Shown here: one piece after another, positions 32,161 through 42,775 of the stretch | Position numbering within the stretch: position 1 is the stretch's first letter | Layout of the letters: each line of letters opens with the position of its first letter | NCBI GenBank assembly: GCA_951640165.1 | Contig: OX621237.1 | Location: forward strand, 1,302,001 to 1,366,000 | From: Pseudoips prasinana | Taxonomy: Eukaryota; Arthropoda; Insecta; Lepidoptera; Nolidae | DNA: 64,000 nucleotides | Direction of reading: 5' to 3' | Translations under genes and position numbers: made by a program | Notes under the pieces: generated by a model | Databases searched by the model: none | The model's input: only the letters and a program-made list of their open reading frames with translations | Told to the model about the DNA's origin: nothing

Positions 32161-32844
32161 GGCCAGGTATACATATGAATATTTATATATATATGAATGT
32201 ATATAATAAAATAAGTGAAGTAAATATGTTTTGTATTAATGTAAAGCAAACGATTGTGAATAAATCTTTTACCAACTGCAAAATAAATTGTTAAGGTCTA
32301 AAAAATCGAGGTCAGTGTATTTCTACTTAACAAACTTCGGCCACACACTTTATGTGATCTCCTATTTCCCCGTGTCCTTCCACCGAGCAGTTCCAAAGGG
32401 CCCAGGGTCCAAACTTTATGGATATTAAAATTTTTGCGACTCACCCTTATCTTTGATCATTAAAAAAGGGTTTTATTATGTGAAGGGATGGAGCTGTGGC
32501 CCAGTCAACGAGATGGTTTATTCACTCTGTTTTAATGTTTGAAGCAATGGAGGGTGCAATAGTATAAATGAAGTTATTACCATTGTGAGTTCTGATTACG
32601 TTACTATGTCTTTTTTCCAGCGATTCAAAACATCTTATTTACTACATTTTTTAAATATTTTAACCAAACATACACAAACATAAATATTTTAACAACTCAT
32701 AAATGGATATACAGATTTTTACGGAACAGAAACGGCTAAGAAATATTTCAATTAGAATCTGTCATATATTTGTACTGTTATATGAAGACCGAAGCGTAAA
32801 TCTATTCTCAAAAATGGGAAATTAACAATTTATTCGTCCGGTGG
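32161..32844. other. Spacer without a recognised gene
   Basis: No coding frame or named repeat was seen. Confidence 0.35.
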
Positions 32845-32904
32845 TTCTCGAACCAGCGCCTTCTACCAATCCAGGGATGGCGCTCTGCTTTTAGCAGTGA
32901 ACCC
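32845..32904 (-). repeat. tRNA-like SINE head fragment
   Basis: On the minus strand GAGCGCCATCCCTGGATTGG and GCTGGTTCGAGAACCACC resemble A- and B-box regions. A relic of similar form is at 33150..33205. No body is attached. Confidence 0.45.
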
Positions 32905-33085
32905 CTTCATCATCATCATCATCATATCAGCCGAAAGACGTCCACTGCTGGACATAGGCCTCCCCCAAGGATTTCCACAATAGCCGGTCCTGCGCTGCCC
33001 GCATCCAACAGCTTCCCGCGACCCGCACAAGATCGTCGGTCCACCTTGTACGGGGCCTGCCCACGCAACGAACTCCTTCTTAACT
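32905..33085 (-). pseudogene. RTE LINE 3' end
   Basis: (CAT)n at 32909..32927, then CAGCCGAAAGACGTCCACTG and CTGGACATAGGCCTCCCCCA match the reverse of the RTE end at 59.0 kb, through CGGTCCACCTTGTACGGGGC. Confidence 0.82.
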
Positions 33086-33305
33086 ATTAAATTTAAGTTT
33101 TAAAGTATTATTCACAATGCAAGGCGTTAATTTTATCTCAAAATGGAAAATCATAATTTCAATCGTCCGACAGGACTCGAACCAGAAATACCAATCCAAG
33201 GTATACTTTCTGAATTTTTTTAAATAAGTCACCATATTCAAACAATTGATGTATTCTATGAGATGAAGGTACTTTCCAAGTACCTGCTCATAGAGAATAT
33301 TGCTA

Positions 33306-33440
33306 CAGACGCCAGCACATTAAGCTACCCCAATCTGTCAAATTATCCCAATTGAAAGTGAACCTTACGCTTTTGTGATAAAGTTGAAAATCTATAAAAT
33401 AAATTTGACAGATTGCGGTAGCTGGATGTGCTGGGATCTG
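33306..33440 (+). mobile_element. 135-bp TA-flanked MITE, copy 1
   Basis: Long TIRs start CAGACGCCAGCACATTAAGC and CAGATCCCAGCACATCCAGC and cover about 35 bp each side. TA is present on both sides (33304..33305, 33441..33442). The core is ATTGAAAGTGAACCTTACGC and AAAGTTGAAAATCTATAAA. Copies 2 and 3 are at 35288..35422 and 63899..64000. Confidence 0.88.
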
Positions 33441-33442
33441 TA

Positions 33443-34295
33443 CTTTCGAAGTCTCAAGTTTTCAGCTTCTCATAGAGAGAAATAATAATCTCATAGAGAT
33501 AAATAAGAACTTTGGTATTCTCAACGTAACATAAAATAACAAAACTGCTTTTAACTTTTTTTCTGGTACGTCCAAATGAAGTACTAATACAATATGTTGT
33601 TATCGTACAAACCCTCATCATATAATTTCTGAATAGAAAAGAAGAAAATTCTAATTATAATGTACCGATATAATACAACACTAAAAAAAAGTAAGACTAA
33701 GCTTATAAAATATTTTTTCATTAGAAAATGCTTTAAAACCATATCGCATAATATATACCATTTTGTGTATAAATTGATATTATCAAAGAATGATACTCGT
33801 TTCAGTTAATCTTTATTTAGAATTACTATCTTTAGAATATTATATTGTTAAGGAAAGTAACTACCCAAGTGTATTAATTTTCAAGGCCTGCCTTTTTCCC
33901 GCCTCTTTTCATTTCAGCTCCAATTCTGAACTGTTGAGGCTAGCTACCAGTATTATACATACGAGACGCAGGGGAAATTATCTGTTAAGTCAGATTGCAC
34001 AACAAATAAACTATTTCCATGAAAAAAAAACTATAAAACACTTTATAAGTAAAGATGTGTAAAACACATATCTATGTGACATTTGGGATCTAGTCTTATA
34101 TAACTATATTAGATATTGGATCCCAGTTGATTTTGATGAATTTTCCTAGTAGAACCTGACGCCTAATCTATCCAGACCAAGCGACAGGTTCTATCAAGCT
34201 TCTGAGAAACTGAAGCTATTGACTAGATAACCGGGACCGAGGGTTTAACGTCCCTTTACGTACAGTACCTCAAACAAATCTTCATATCGATGGAG
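33443..34295. other. Spacer without a recognised gene
   Basis: A 90-codon frame at 33790..34062 has no domain and AT-driven composition. Nothing else was recognised. Confidence 0.35.
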
Positions 34296-34299
34296 TGAT

Positions 34300-34380
34300 T
34301 TCACATATACGGGAATCAAACCCGCTACTTCCTGGACACAACTGTTTCATGCTGTCTGGACACTGAGGCTGCTTTTAATG
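34300..34380 (-). repeat. tRNA-like SINE head fragment
   Basis: On the minus strand AGCGGGTTTGATTCCCGTAT is a B-box match, with an upstream CAGTGTCCAGACAGCATG in place of the A box. Confidence 0.45.
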
Positions 34381-34559
34381 TTGTTAATGTTGACCAGTTC
34401 AATAGATTCAATTGAATAGATGTATAATATTTTGTATGTATAGTATATTATTATAGTATAGTATTATTAGCATTTAAAATATAAGTATGTTTATGTAAAT
34501 TGTATATAAGTAACATACATAACGTTGAATATTTGACTGTACACTTACAGCCACTGCCT

Positions 34560-34715
34560 TTTCTAACTTACTGTTTTCCTTGTCCACCCAACGGTTGTCT
34601 GGAAGAGATTGCTACAAAGCAATAAGACCGCCGATTGTACCTGTATTTGCTTATTTGTAAGACATGCATTGTTTCTTTTGGTGCAATAAAGTGTACTTTA
34701 TCTCTATCTATCTAC
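34560..34715 (+). repeat. Solo LINE 3' end with hairpin
   Basis: GGTTGTCTGGAAGAG, stem ATTGCT (34608..34613), loop ACAA, stem AGCAAT (34618..34623), AAGACCGCC, later GTGCAATAAAGTGT and a (CTAT)n tail. The stem differs from the 39.7 kb copy by paired changes. Confidence 0.8.
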
Positions 34716-34744
34716 CAGTTTCGGTAAAAATGTTTGTACTTTAC

Positions 34745-34925
34745 ATCATCATATCAGCCTAAAGCCGTTCGCTGCTGGACAAGAGCTTCCCCCAATGACC
34801 TCATTGGTTTGATATTCCATAATCGCCACGCTTAGCAGATGAAAAGCGCTGCTCGTTTTCTGGAATATAGTCCCTCGCAAGAATTTTACACCCTCCAAGG
34901 GATGAGATGGGGTAGTAACATTCTT
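34745..34925 (-). mobile_element. Family Z copy with an RTE-type tail
   Basis: CATCATATCAGCCTAAAGCC and GCTGGACAAGAGCTTCCCCC, then ATAATCGCCACGCTTAGCAG and GTTTTCTGGAATATAGTCCC, are the reverse of the 47.0 kb family Z copy. Confidence 0.68.
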
Positions 34926-35287
34926 TGCCGTCATTTACAATAACTTAACATACATTTTTGGTTATCAATTATTGACACTTGGTAATCAATTATTTTGTTA
35001 CTCCCTTAAAATCACAATTATAAAATAAGGACTTTAACAACGATACAATTACTTAGTTCAATTTAGGAAATTACTGTTAACTACCCGCTTATCAAAGTAA
35101 ATCAGACATTGCCTATATAATTTGTAATTATTCAAATTATACGGTTACTAAAGCTTCAACATATTATTACGTAGGTAGTAGGTACGTCCTGTAGAGTGTT
35201 ACTGTGTGCGAGACATCCTACCAACAATGGGGATTCATTTTTATTCAAAAACTATTTTAGAATAAGGTTGCTTATCTATTCTATGTA

Positions 35288-35422
35288 CAGACGCCAGCAC
35301 ATCAAGCTACCCCAAACTGTCAGATTTCCCCAATTGAAAGTGAACCTTATGCTTTAATAATAAAGTTGAAAATCTACAAAAGAAATTTGACAGATTGGGT
35401 TAGCTTGATGTGCTGGCGTCTG
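35288..35422 (+). mobile_element. 135-bp TA-flanked MITE, copy 2
   Basis: The TIRs CAGACGCCAGCACATCAAGC are exact over the first 23 bases on both sides. TA lies at 35286..35287 and 35423..35424. It has the same length and core as copy 1. Confidence 0.92.
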
Positions 35423-35556
35423 TACATAAACTGCCAAGCTCCTGAGATTTCGTTTTATACTTTCAAAGAAATATGTTAAACATAATATAAAGGTTATACA
35501 TATTTTATTGAATTTGTCCATACTTATTCTAATCGTTGCACATAGCATAATTGACT

Positions 35557-36015
35557 TGCGTTGGATGTAATTTATCTATAACTAGCTGAGCCCCGCGGTT
35601 TTACCCGCGTTAAATTTTATAAATTATCATAGCTCCTCCCCCGTAGATGATAGCGTGATAATTTGTAGCCTATATGTTGACCCGACCGCTTAGTAATATT
35701 CATCCAAAATTGGAAGTAAAACAATGCAGTACTTTTTGAGTTTAATCCGGACATACATACAGACACACAGACAAAAATTCTAGAAACTATATTTTTGGCT
35801 TCGATATCGATTGTAGATCACGCCTTAAGTATCCTTTTAAAAAAAAATTCTATGTACAGTTTTGACTCTCCTACGATTTTATTATATGTATAGATATGCA
35901 TGTGTGTATTTTGAAATATATAAGTATGTTTATCAGTTGTCTGGTTGCCGTAGCCGTATTACGGACTCTTCCTAGTTTTGAGATCAGATGTGTGTCCACC
36001 GATATTTATATTTTT
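35557..36015 (+). mobile_element. SINE body split by a GCCCCGCGG repeat
   Basis: GGATGTAATTTATCTATA (to 35580) and ATGCATGTGTGTATTTTG, then GGTTGCCGTAGCCGTATTAC, are the two halves of the SINE body. Joined, they match the 7.1 kb copy. Confidence 0.68.
35581..35905 (+). mobile_element. GCCCCGCGGTTT repeat, uninterrupted copy
   Basis: It runs from ACTAGCTGAGCCCCGCGG to GATTTTATTATATGTATAGAT, through TTGACCCGACCGCTTAGT and TTTGGCTTCGATATCGATTG. It serves as the empty-site reference for the LINE insertion at 21351..22186. Confidence 0.78.
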
Positions 36016-36889
36016 TATTATTATTTATTACAGAAACATATAGTAAATAATAGTGAAATATTATAACTGCTAACTCAATTCATTATTTTTATGTTGGACT
36101 CTGCCAACATTTTCGGGGTGTTCAGATCACTTTTATGGCGAATGGTACGAGTCGAGACAATTTTTCACCAGGTTAGCTATATGTTTCTATAATAAATAAT
36201 AGTAATAAATAAATAATAATAATAAATAAATCATATCTGCTACTTGTACAATCATAGTCATGTTTTAGAATCATAATTCCACGCTGATGTAAAGTACGAC
36301 ACGCATCACATCCATCATCATTCCCATTAGCTGCTGATTGAATTGTAATACCACTATGATTGTTATTTAATTTTAATTATTGTAATTTGTAACGGTATTG
36401 ATTGAATAAAGAAATTATAAAATTATAATATTAACTCTGCTCTTAACCTCAGTTTGAATTATAACATACAGTTAAGTTACAAAATTATATACATAGTATA
36501 TCGATGGTATGGAATCATACCGGATATTTAGCTCATACATGGAGGGTTATTTAATAAATTTTTAATGAGATTTTTTTAAGAACATATTTTCTATCTCCTA
36601 ACCTTCATAACCGGTTATTGGTATGCTGGCGTTAACTCGCAATAGCCGGGTAGACATTTCATCGAGAGCCTAATTAATTGGGCGGGTCGACCCGCCATTA
36701 ATGTGGTCAGATGGGTTCCAATCAGTGCGGGGTATTTGATCCGGCGACAGGCCGATAGAAAAACTTTGTGAACAGTTAGCAATTTCGTGTCCACAAATGG
36801 AATTTGGAGTAAAATTAGGGATACAAAGGAAGGGAATTTACGAAGTACCTATCGCAATAAATAGGAAAAATATATATACGTTGAATAGG
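36016..36889. other. Spacer with a GC-richer unique island
   Basis: 36600..36800 is richer in GC, is unique in the window and contains GGCGGGTCGACCCGCC (a 16-bp palindrome near 36685). It lies directly before the LINE and is the DNA into which the LINE inserted. No coding potential is recognised. Confidence 0.45.
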
Positions 36890-39382
36890 TCACGCCTGCA
36901 AATTTATTCCCAACATATCAACTTTTTCGACTCATTTGAAAACCTCTTAGAAGACTTCACGCCCTCTTACAGTCAAACTATCATCATGGGTGACTTTAAC
37001 ACCTGTCTTCTTAAAAATGACACTTGGTCTACTTCCTTACGTTCTATTGTTAATGGTACTAATCTAGCTCTACTTCCACTTCAATCTACTCACCACTTTC
37101 CAAATTCCACAGCTTCTCTTTTGGATCTGATTATTGTATCTTCCAATCATAGAGTCGCTAAACATGGTCAATACCATGCAGATGCTTTCTCCTACCATAA
37201 CTTAATTTATGTTTCTTACAAAATTCGTCCACCCAAAGCGAAGTCAAGAACGCTTCTACAGCGCAATTTTGCTGGTATGGATCAAACTGCTCTTCGTAAT
37301 GATGCTTCCTTAATTGACTGGACTCCTCTTTACGGTACATTGTCCATTGACTCAAAGATCGATTACTTTGGTTCCAAACTCATACAGTTGTTCAATATAC
37401 ATGCTCCAATACGACCTATTAAAATCAAGCACCTGCCGGCTCCATGGCTTACTAATGATATTAAAGCTGTCATGGAAAAAAAAGTCACAGCAAAAACTAG
37501 ATACAAATGTCGACCAACATCACATAACTGGGAAAAATACACCTCAATTCGAGATCACTGCAATAAGGTGTGTAGAAAGGCACAACGCCAGCATATCCAC
37601 AAGTCTGTCGAAAATGGTGATCCAGCTAAAGTCTGGAAATTTCTCAAGTCAATGGGGGTTGGAAAATCACATAATCATGATAATCACATAAAAAATTTCA
37701 ACATTGATACTCTAAATCAATATTTCTCTCCGTCGTCCAACTGTCATAGGACAACTATAAACAATACCTTAAGCCATCTTTCTTCACGTCCAACTCCTGA
37801 TTATTCCTCATTTAATTTTGTTCAGTTCGCGGATTGTGATGTCAAGAAGGCCATTCTCTCTATCACTTCCAACGCTGTGGGCAGTGATTGCATTAGCCGG
37901 AACATGATCATTCCCATCCTTGATGAAATCCTTCCTGTCGTTTGTCATATCCTTAATTATTCCATATCCAGTGGTACCTTTCCATCAGCATGGAAAGAAG
38001 CCCAAATAATCCCACTTCCTAAAAAACCTAATCCTGCTTCCATATCAGAATTTCGTCCAATATCTATTCTACCTTTCCTATCCAAAGTCCTGGAACGTCT
38101 GGTTTCTAACCAGCTTAGTTCATTCCTTTCCAAAAATTCCCTTCTTAATCCACTACAATCCGGTTTCCGCCCTGGTCATAGTACGGCTACTGCTTTGGTC
38201 AAAATAACTGACGATATAAGATTGAGTATGGATGGAGGAAATCTTACGGTGCTCTCACTTCTTGATTTCAGCAACGCTTTTAACACCGTAGATTTTGACA
38301 TCCTGCTTGGAGTCCTTAGGTCTCTTAACATATCTCCGACCGCAACTGATTGGTTTCATAATTACCTGTTTGGACGCCGACAACGTATTACCATTCAAGA
38401 TACCGTCTCCTCATGGCGTATTACTACTGCCGGCGTTCCACAGGGTGGCGTTCTTTCTCCATTACTTTTCGCATTATTTATTAATACTATCTCTAATAAT
38501 CTACAATCTTCGTACCACCTTTATGCAGATGATCTTCAAATTTACAGACACACTGATATAGAAAATTTACCACGTACTATCGTCAACATTAATGAAGATT
38601 TAAAACAAATTTGCGAATGGAGTAAGGTATATGGATTAAAAGTTAATCCTAATAAGACCCAGGCAATAATAGTTGGCAGCCCTAGGATGATTTCCAAGTT
38701 AGATTTGCAGCTCCTACCACCGGTAGTGCTCGATGGTATTCCTATTCCCTATAGTGACACAGTAAAGAACCTGGGAATCATCATCGATAAAACTTTATCC
38801 TGGGTACCGCAGCTACAAGAGGTCAGTCGAAAGCTATTTGCTTCTGCTGGTTCTCTACGAAGACTCCGTAATTTCCTTCCCACTACCACAAAAATTGCGC
38901 TAGCACAGTCTCTCCTTCTTCCAGTTCTTGACTACGCCGATACCAGCTATCTTGACCTCACTGAAGCACAACTTAATAAACTTGAGCGCCTTCAAAATGT
39001 CTGCATAAGGTTTATATTTGGCCTACGAAAATATGACCATGTTTCTCATTATCGCACTAAACTCAAGTGGCTTCCGATCCGCCTTCGCCGTAATACTCAT
39101 ATTTTAACTCTTCTCTATAACATATTGTTCATTCCCTCTTCACCAAATTACCTCAAAGAACGTTTCGAGTTCTTACATGACACACACTCTAGATGTTTAC
39201 GGTCTTCGGAGAACTTAATTCTAAAAACACCTACACAGGTAACTAACTTTTATTCTAAATCTTTTACTGCGCAAGCTGTCCGCCTCTGGAACGAATTACC
39301 ATTAACTACAAGACGTGCGCAATCTTTACCGACTTTTAAAGGAGAGGTGAAGAAGTATTATTTTTCCAAATTAGTATCCTAA
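36797..39382 (+). CDS. LINE ORF2, 5'-truncated (partial endonuclease plus RT)
   Basis: An open frame of 861 codons. Only the part from about 36897 on is LINE: FFDSFENLLED, IIMGDFNTCLL (endonuclease catalytic D/N), FSYHNLIYVSY (SDH-like block), then RT: FRPISILPFLSKVLE, GFRPGHSTATALVK, LLDFSNAFNTVD, GVPQGGVLSPLLFA, YADDLQIY, and a C-terminus with FGLRKYDHVSHYRTKLKWLP and LWNELPLTTR. The first ~33 residues from ATG 36797 come from flanking DNA that happens to be in frame, so the true ORF2 start is missing. Canonical elements run close to 1000 residues. All RT catalytic Asp residues are present, but the endonuclease lacks its N-terminal catalytic Asn and Glu, so the copy should be immobile by itself. 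It is related to, but clearly distinct from, the element at 28.1-31.1 kb. Confidence 0.9.
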   Translation: MEFGVKLGIQRKGIYEVPIAINRKNIYTLNRSRLQIYSQHINFFDSFENLLEDFTPSYSQTIIMGDFNTCLLKNDTWSTSLRSIVNGTNLALLPLQSTHHFPNSTASLLDLIIVSSNHRVAKHGQYHADAFSYHNLIYVSYKIRPPKAKSRTLLQRNFAGMDQTALRNDASLIDWTPLYGTLSIDSKIDYFGSKLIQLFNIHAPIRPIKIKHLPAPWLTNDIKAVMEKKVTAKTRYKCRPTSHNWEKYTSIRDHCNKVCRKAQRQHIHKSVENGDPAKVWKFLKSMGVGKSHNHDNHIKNFNIDTLNQYFSPSSNCHRTTINNTLSHLSSRPTPDYSSFNFVQFADCDVKKAILSITSNAVGSDCISRNMIIPILDEILPVVCHILNYSISSGTFPSAWKEAQIIPLPKKPNPASISEFRPISILPFLSKVLERLVSNQLSSFLSKNSLLNPLQSGFRPGHSTATALVKITDDIRLSMDGGNLTVLSLLDFSNAFNTVDFDILLGVLRSLNISPTATDWFHNYLFGRRQRITIQDTVSSWRITTAGVPQGGVLSPLLFALFINTISNNLQSSYHLYADDLQIYRHTDIENLPRTIVNINEDLKQICEWSKVYGLKVNPNKTQAIIVGSPRMISKLDLQLLPPVVLDGIPIPYSDTVKNLGIIIDKTLSWVPQLQEVSRKLFASAGSLRRLRNFLPTTTKIALAQSLLLPVLDYADTSYLDLTEAQLNKLERLQNVCIRFIFGLRKYDHVSHYRTKLKWLPIRLRRNTHILTLLYNILFIPSSPNYLKERFEFLHDTHSRCLRSSENLILKTPTQVTNFYSKSFTAQAVRLWNELPLTTRRAQSLPTFKGEVKKYYFSKLVS

Positions 39383-39805
39383 ACTAGTGTTAATGTCTTT
39401 ATCATTTATTTATTGTTTCTTTTTCATATAATAGTTACGCAATTTCTGCTACCTTTTACATTAGATTTATAGGCATCAGTTGATAATTACATAGGTATTC
39501 TTAATATAAATATTTATTAATATATATCATAGGGATATTAGTATATTTATTTATTTATGTATGTATTTTTATATCTGTTGATTTTTGTTAGTTTAAGTTA
39601 GGTTAAGTTTAATTTATTCAAACACTTTCGCTACCCAATTTATTTCTAGATCCTTGGAGTATATTCCGTTTAAGGTTGTCTGGAAGAAATCGCAGCAGCG
39701 ATAAGACCGCCCATTGTACTATAATAACTTTATGTTAAATTATTATGCTATGTATTGGTGTACAATAAAGAGTATTTTACTTTACTTTACTTTACTTTAT
39801 CTACA
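39383..39805 (+). repeat. LINE 3' UTR with hairpin and (ACTTT)n tail
   Basis: GGTTGTCTGGAAGAA, stem ATCGC (39689..39693), loop AGCA, stem GCGAT (39698..39702), AAGACCGCCC, then GTACAATAAAGAGTATTTTAC and four to five ACTTT units. These tie the solo ends at 4.9, 34.6, 45.7 and 53.1 kb to this LINE group. Confidence 0.85.
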
Positions 39806-40599
39806 AACACTTTTGCTTCATTTAATCAGAATTATAACAGATTTTAGACACTTTATTGTAGATACACATTAAAACAAGAGAAATATTTTTACATTATTAT
39901 CACATTAAATTAATTCTGCCAGAACATGCATTGCATGATAAATTCTAATTTAATTTAAAAATTCTAAATTAAAATTAATAGAATTCGGAAAATTCCTATC
40001 TTTGTGCGTTTGTGTGAAGTATGTTCTTAAGAGTCCCTAGTGGCATTTGAATTGAGACAACTTGCATTACAATTATTTAAATATTTTAGCTATATATCAA
40101 TGACATCACGAACAACTTAACAAAATCTAATCCACTTTGCGGCAACAAATTCTCGATAACATTTATCTAAGCGTTCATTCTGAATTATAACAATTACGTT
40201 TCGGGATTACAATGAATCGACATTCCTGTGGACGCATTACATAATAGGCGTCCATACTTAACCCGAGCCCGGATCCCATTTTTCATTTTCCTGGACCATA
40301 AATTTAATTGTCTCTATTCTAACGAATCTGAAATAAAGCCCTTATACGCGACCCCATAAATCAGAAGCTTAGTCGAATTGAGCACTGATTAATATTAGCC
40401 GCGGAAATCTGGGTATGATCATGTTTTAAGAGGAATGGGCAAAAATGTGGAAAGGATCACTGGAAGTAAATTCCAGGAATTATATATTTAAGTAAGATTT
40501 ATATATTAGCTATAAATAATCATATTTAATCAGAGGTACCCTTACAGAAAATCATCATTTTAAAAAGGTCTTTGTACAATGAATGTATAAACGTTTTAA
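39806..40599. other. Spacer with a unique GC-richer island
   Basis: 40195..40450 is not repeated in the window, not protein-like, and of different texture from its AT-rich flanks (GACGCATTACATAATAGGCG, AACCCGAGCCCGGATCCC). It could be conserved non-coding DNA. The rest shows nothing. Confidence 0.4.
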
Positions 40600-40745
40600 T
40601 GTGTGGCGCAGGGTGGAGGTAGCCGCGTCGCCCGGCGCTTTCGTGTTTTTGTTCCATACCCACACAGGACAATTACTTCTGTGACCCATAAATATTTGTT
40701 CTGAATCTGGATGTGCTTTATGTCATTAACTGTATGTTAGGGAAG
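40600..40745 (+). mobile_element. Degraded SINE (type E)
   Basis: TGTGTGGCGCAGGGTGGAGG, CACACAGGACAATTACTTCT and GTGACCCATAAATATTTG parallel the 51.5 kb copy. The B box is damaged. Confidence 0.5.
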
Positions 40746-40821
40746 TCCCCCTCAATATGGGGATAAATTTCCCTATTGAGGGAAAATATATCTATCCTTT
40801 GATTAATATATCATTATAAAT

Positions 40822-41050
40822 AAAATAAATAAAAAAGATATTTATTCACGTAGACTTTAAAAAAGTAAATAGTCAGAACATGTTTGTAGTACATAGATAC
40901 ATACATAGATATTTAGGTACACGGATTGTATGAAAACAATTATAAAATTTATTTTATAATAGCAATGATATTTAGCTAGCTTGTATTAAGTTATTGTAAA
41001 AGAGATTATGTTTTAAGTTTAATTATCGTAATTTATAGGTATAATATTTT
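40822..41050 (-). mobile_element. Retroposon family X, 3' part
   Basis: TATTCACGTAGACTTTAAAA, TAGTCAGAACATGTTTGTAG and GCAATGATATTTAGCTAGC match the reverse of the 8.3 kb copy. Confidence 0.72.
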
Positions 41051-41149
41051 ATTTTGCTCTACTCTTGAGGTATCTTTCTTTACAGCCTTCTGAAGTTTGT
41101 CTGGGTGTTCATTGGATTTTAAACGTGGGAGTTAAAAGAAAACCAAAGC

Positions 41150-41335
41150 TTTCATTCTTGACTTTAAAAATGCGCTTGTTCGTAGTCAAAACAGGTTTAT
41201 AGGAGTAACTATATATAATTATTTGTAGGTAGTTACATATAGATATTTACATCTGCGGTTTATGTGAAATCAATTATAATAACTAATATTTAATTTATGA
41301 TAGTAATGATTTAGTTACTTAGCCAAAGATGGTAA
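41150..41335 (-). mobile_element. Retroposon family X, diverged 3' part
   Basis: GACTTTAAAAATGCGCTTGT and ATAGATATTTACATCTGCGG align with the neighbouring copy with many changes. Confidence 0.55.
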
Positions 41336-42177
41336 GTTGTTACCCAGTTAATATGTTTATTGATTATTTCCTTATATAATCTAGCTCTTTCCGAAATTTC
41401 CTCCATTAAAATCCCGGAGGGGTCGGCCCTCGGGGAAACTCCCGTGAGTCTATGTAGTAGGTATCTATGTAGGTGCTATGTAATGGGTAGTTCTGAAACA
41501 TGATGAATGTATGCACTATTGAACATCAATGGCAACGTGTGATTTCCAAATTGTAGTGCCGTGTATTATTTCTGTTCTTGTCTAGTTTGTATTTTATGTT
41601 CGTCAGGTTGTATCACGCGAGTTGTTTACGGATATCGCTGAGATTATTGCCTTTTTAGTGGATTGTTAGTACCTTGGTTACCGGAAGGGATTTACGACTG
41701 AGAATTATAGGGTTCGAATTACATTTGGTTTTAGATATGTGATATGTGGTTACGTAAGGACATATTCATTTTATGTATTGTTAGAAGCGGTAACAGAATT
41801 TACTTACTGAATTAATTTGCTATTTGCTAAAAGGATGAAAAAAGAACTCCAAAAATACGGAGTCATAAAAAAACTAAGTTTGACAATTTTTCTAAGAATA
41901 TCATGGGAATTTCAAAGAAGATTTGGCATCTGGATAGAAGTGTATGTGTATGCAAACATCTGTGCTATCTCTTTCCCATTTTAATCATTATTCGACGGGC
42001 TAATATACACCAACCAGATAGGCCGAGAAGCGACGACACACTGACACCATTGCGGAATTGGTCATGCTCCAGAAGGAGTGCGCCGAGCGGGATCGAATGC
42101 GATAGGATAAGACTCTGTTATGGGGCAATGTCTCTGTTGATTCTATAACAAACTTCCCAGTGGTACCCGAGAAATGT
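41336..42177. other. Spacer without a recognised gene
   Basis: No coding frame or named repeat. The 81-codon frame at 41903 has no domain. Confidence 0.35.
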
Positions 42178-42245
42178 CTACGAATAAGTTTAAAAGAATT
42201 ATAAAAGCCAAATTGTGTAGCAGGGCTTACAAAGCAAACTATAGA
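42178..42245 (+). pseudogene. Short Jockey-like LINE relic
   Basis: ACGAATAAGTTTAAAAGAAT and ATAAAAGCCAAATTGTGTAG encode NKFKRIIKAKLC, as in the copies at 10.7 and 58.3 kb. Confidence 0.7.
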
Positions 42246-42775
42246 ATTAACTTATTTCTGCATTCATTATATTTTATATGTGAAGATATATAACAAATGT
42301 TTAATAGACTGACATTAAACACAAAGTCGTTTCATAGTCACAACTATACATTCAAACTTAAAAGCAACTAGGCAGAGATCTGTATGACAATATCCAGGCC
42401 GTAAGCCAAATAAGATCCCCAAGCTCATCACGTGAATATGCTTATGCATTTAAATCACAACTTAATATAAATATGAATTTACACATCTGAACCCAACCTG
42501 CTTTAACACAGCAATGAATGAACCATGAAAATTTGCATATAGGTGTGTAGCAACATTGCAGGGTTGTACGAAAAAGGACATAAAATATTTTTTGTTTCGT
42601 AATTCGTGTACACTATCACTGCCGGGGGCAGTAAACGAGTGTTTGAAAAGAAATCGCCATGAATGAAATAAACTGGGCTGAATTTGAACATGAACTCTGA
42701 ACTATATACATGTGCATAGCAAATTGATGAAAATGTAAATTTGTACTGAAGTATAGTATGACGATATCATATTTA
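42246..42775. other. Spacer without recognised features
   Basis: No gene or named repeat was seen. Confidence 0.35.

Noticed and set aside
32909..32927. (CAT)n as a stand-alone microsatellite or CRISPR-like array
   Set aside because: It is the reverse of the (ATG)n tail of an RTE LINE. No spaced direct repeats of CRISPR type exist in the window.
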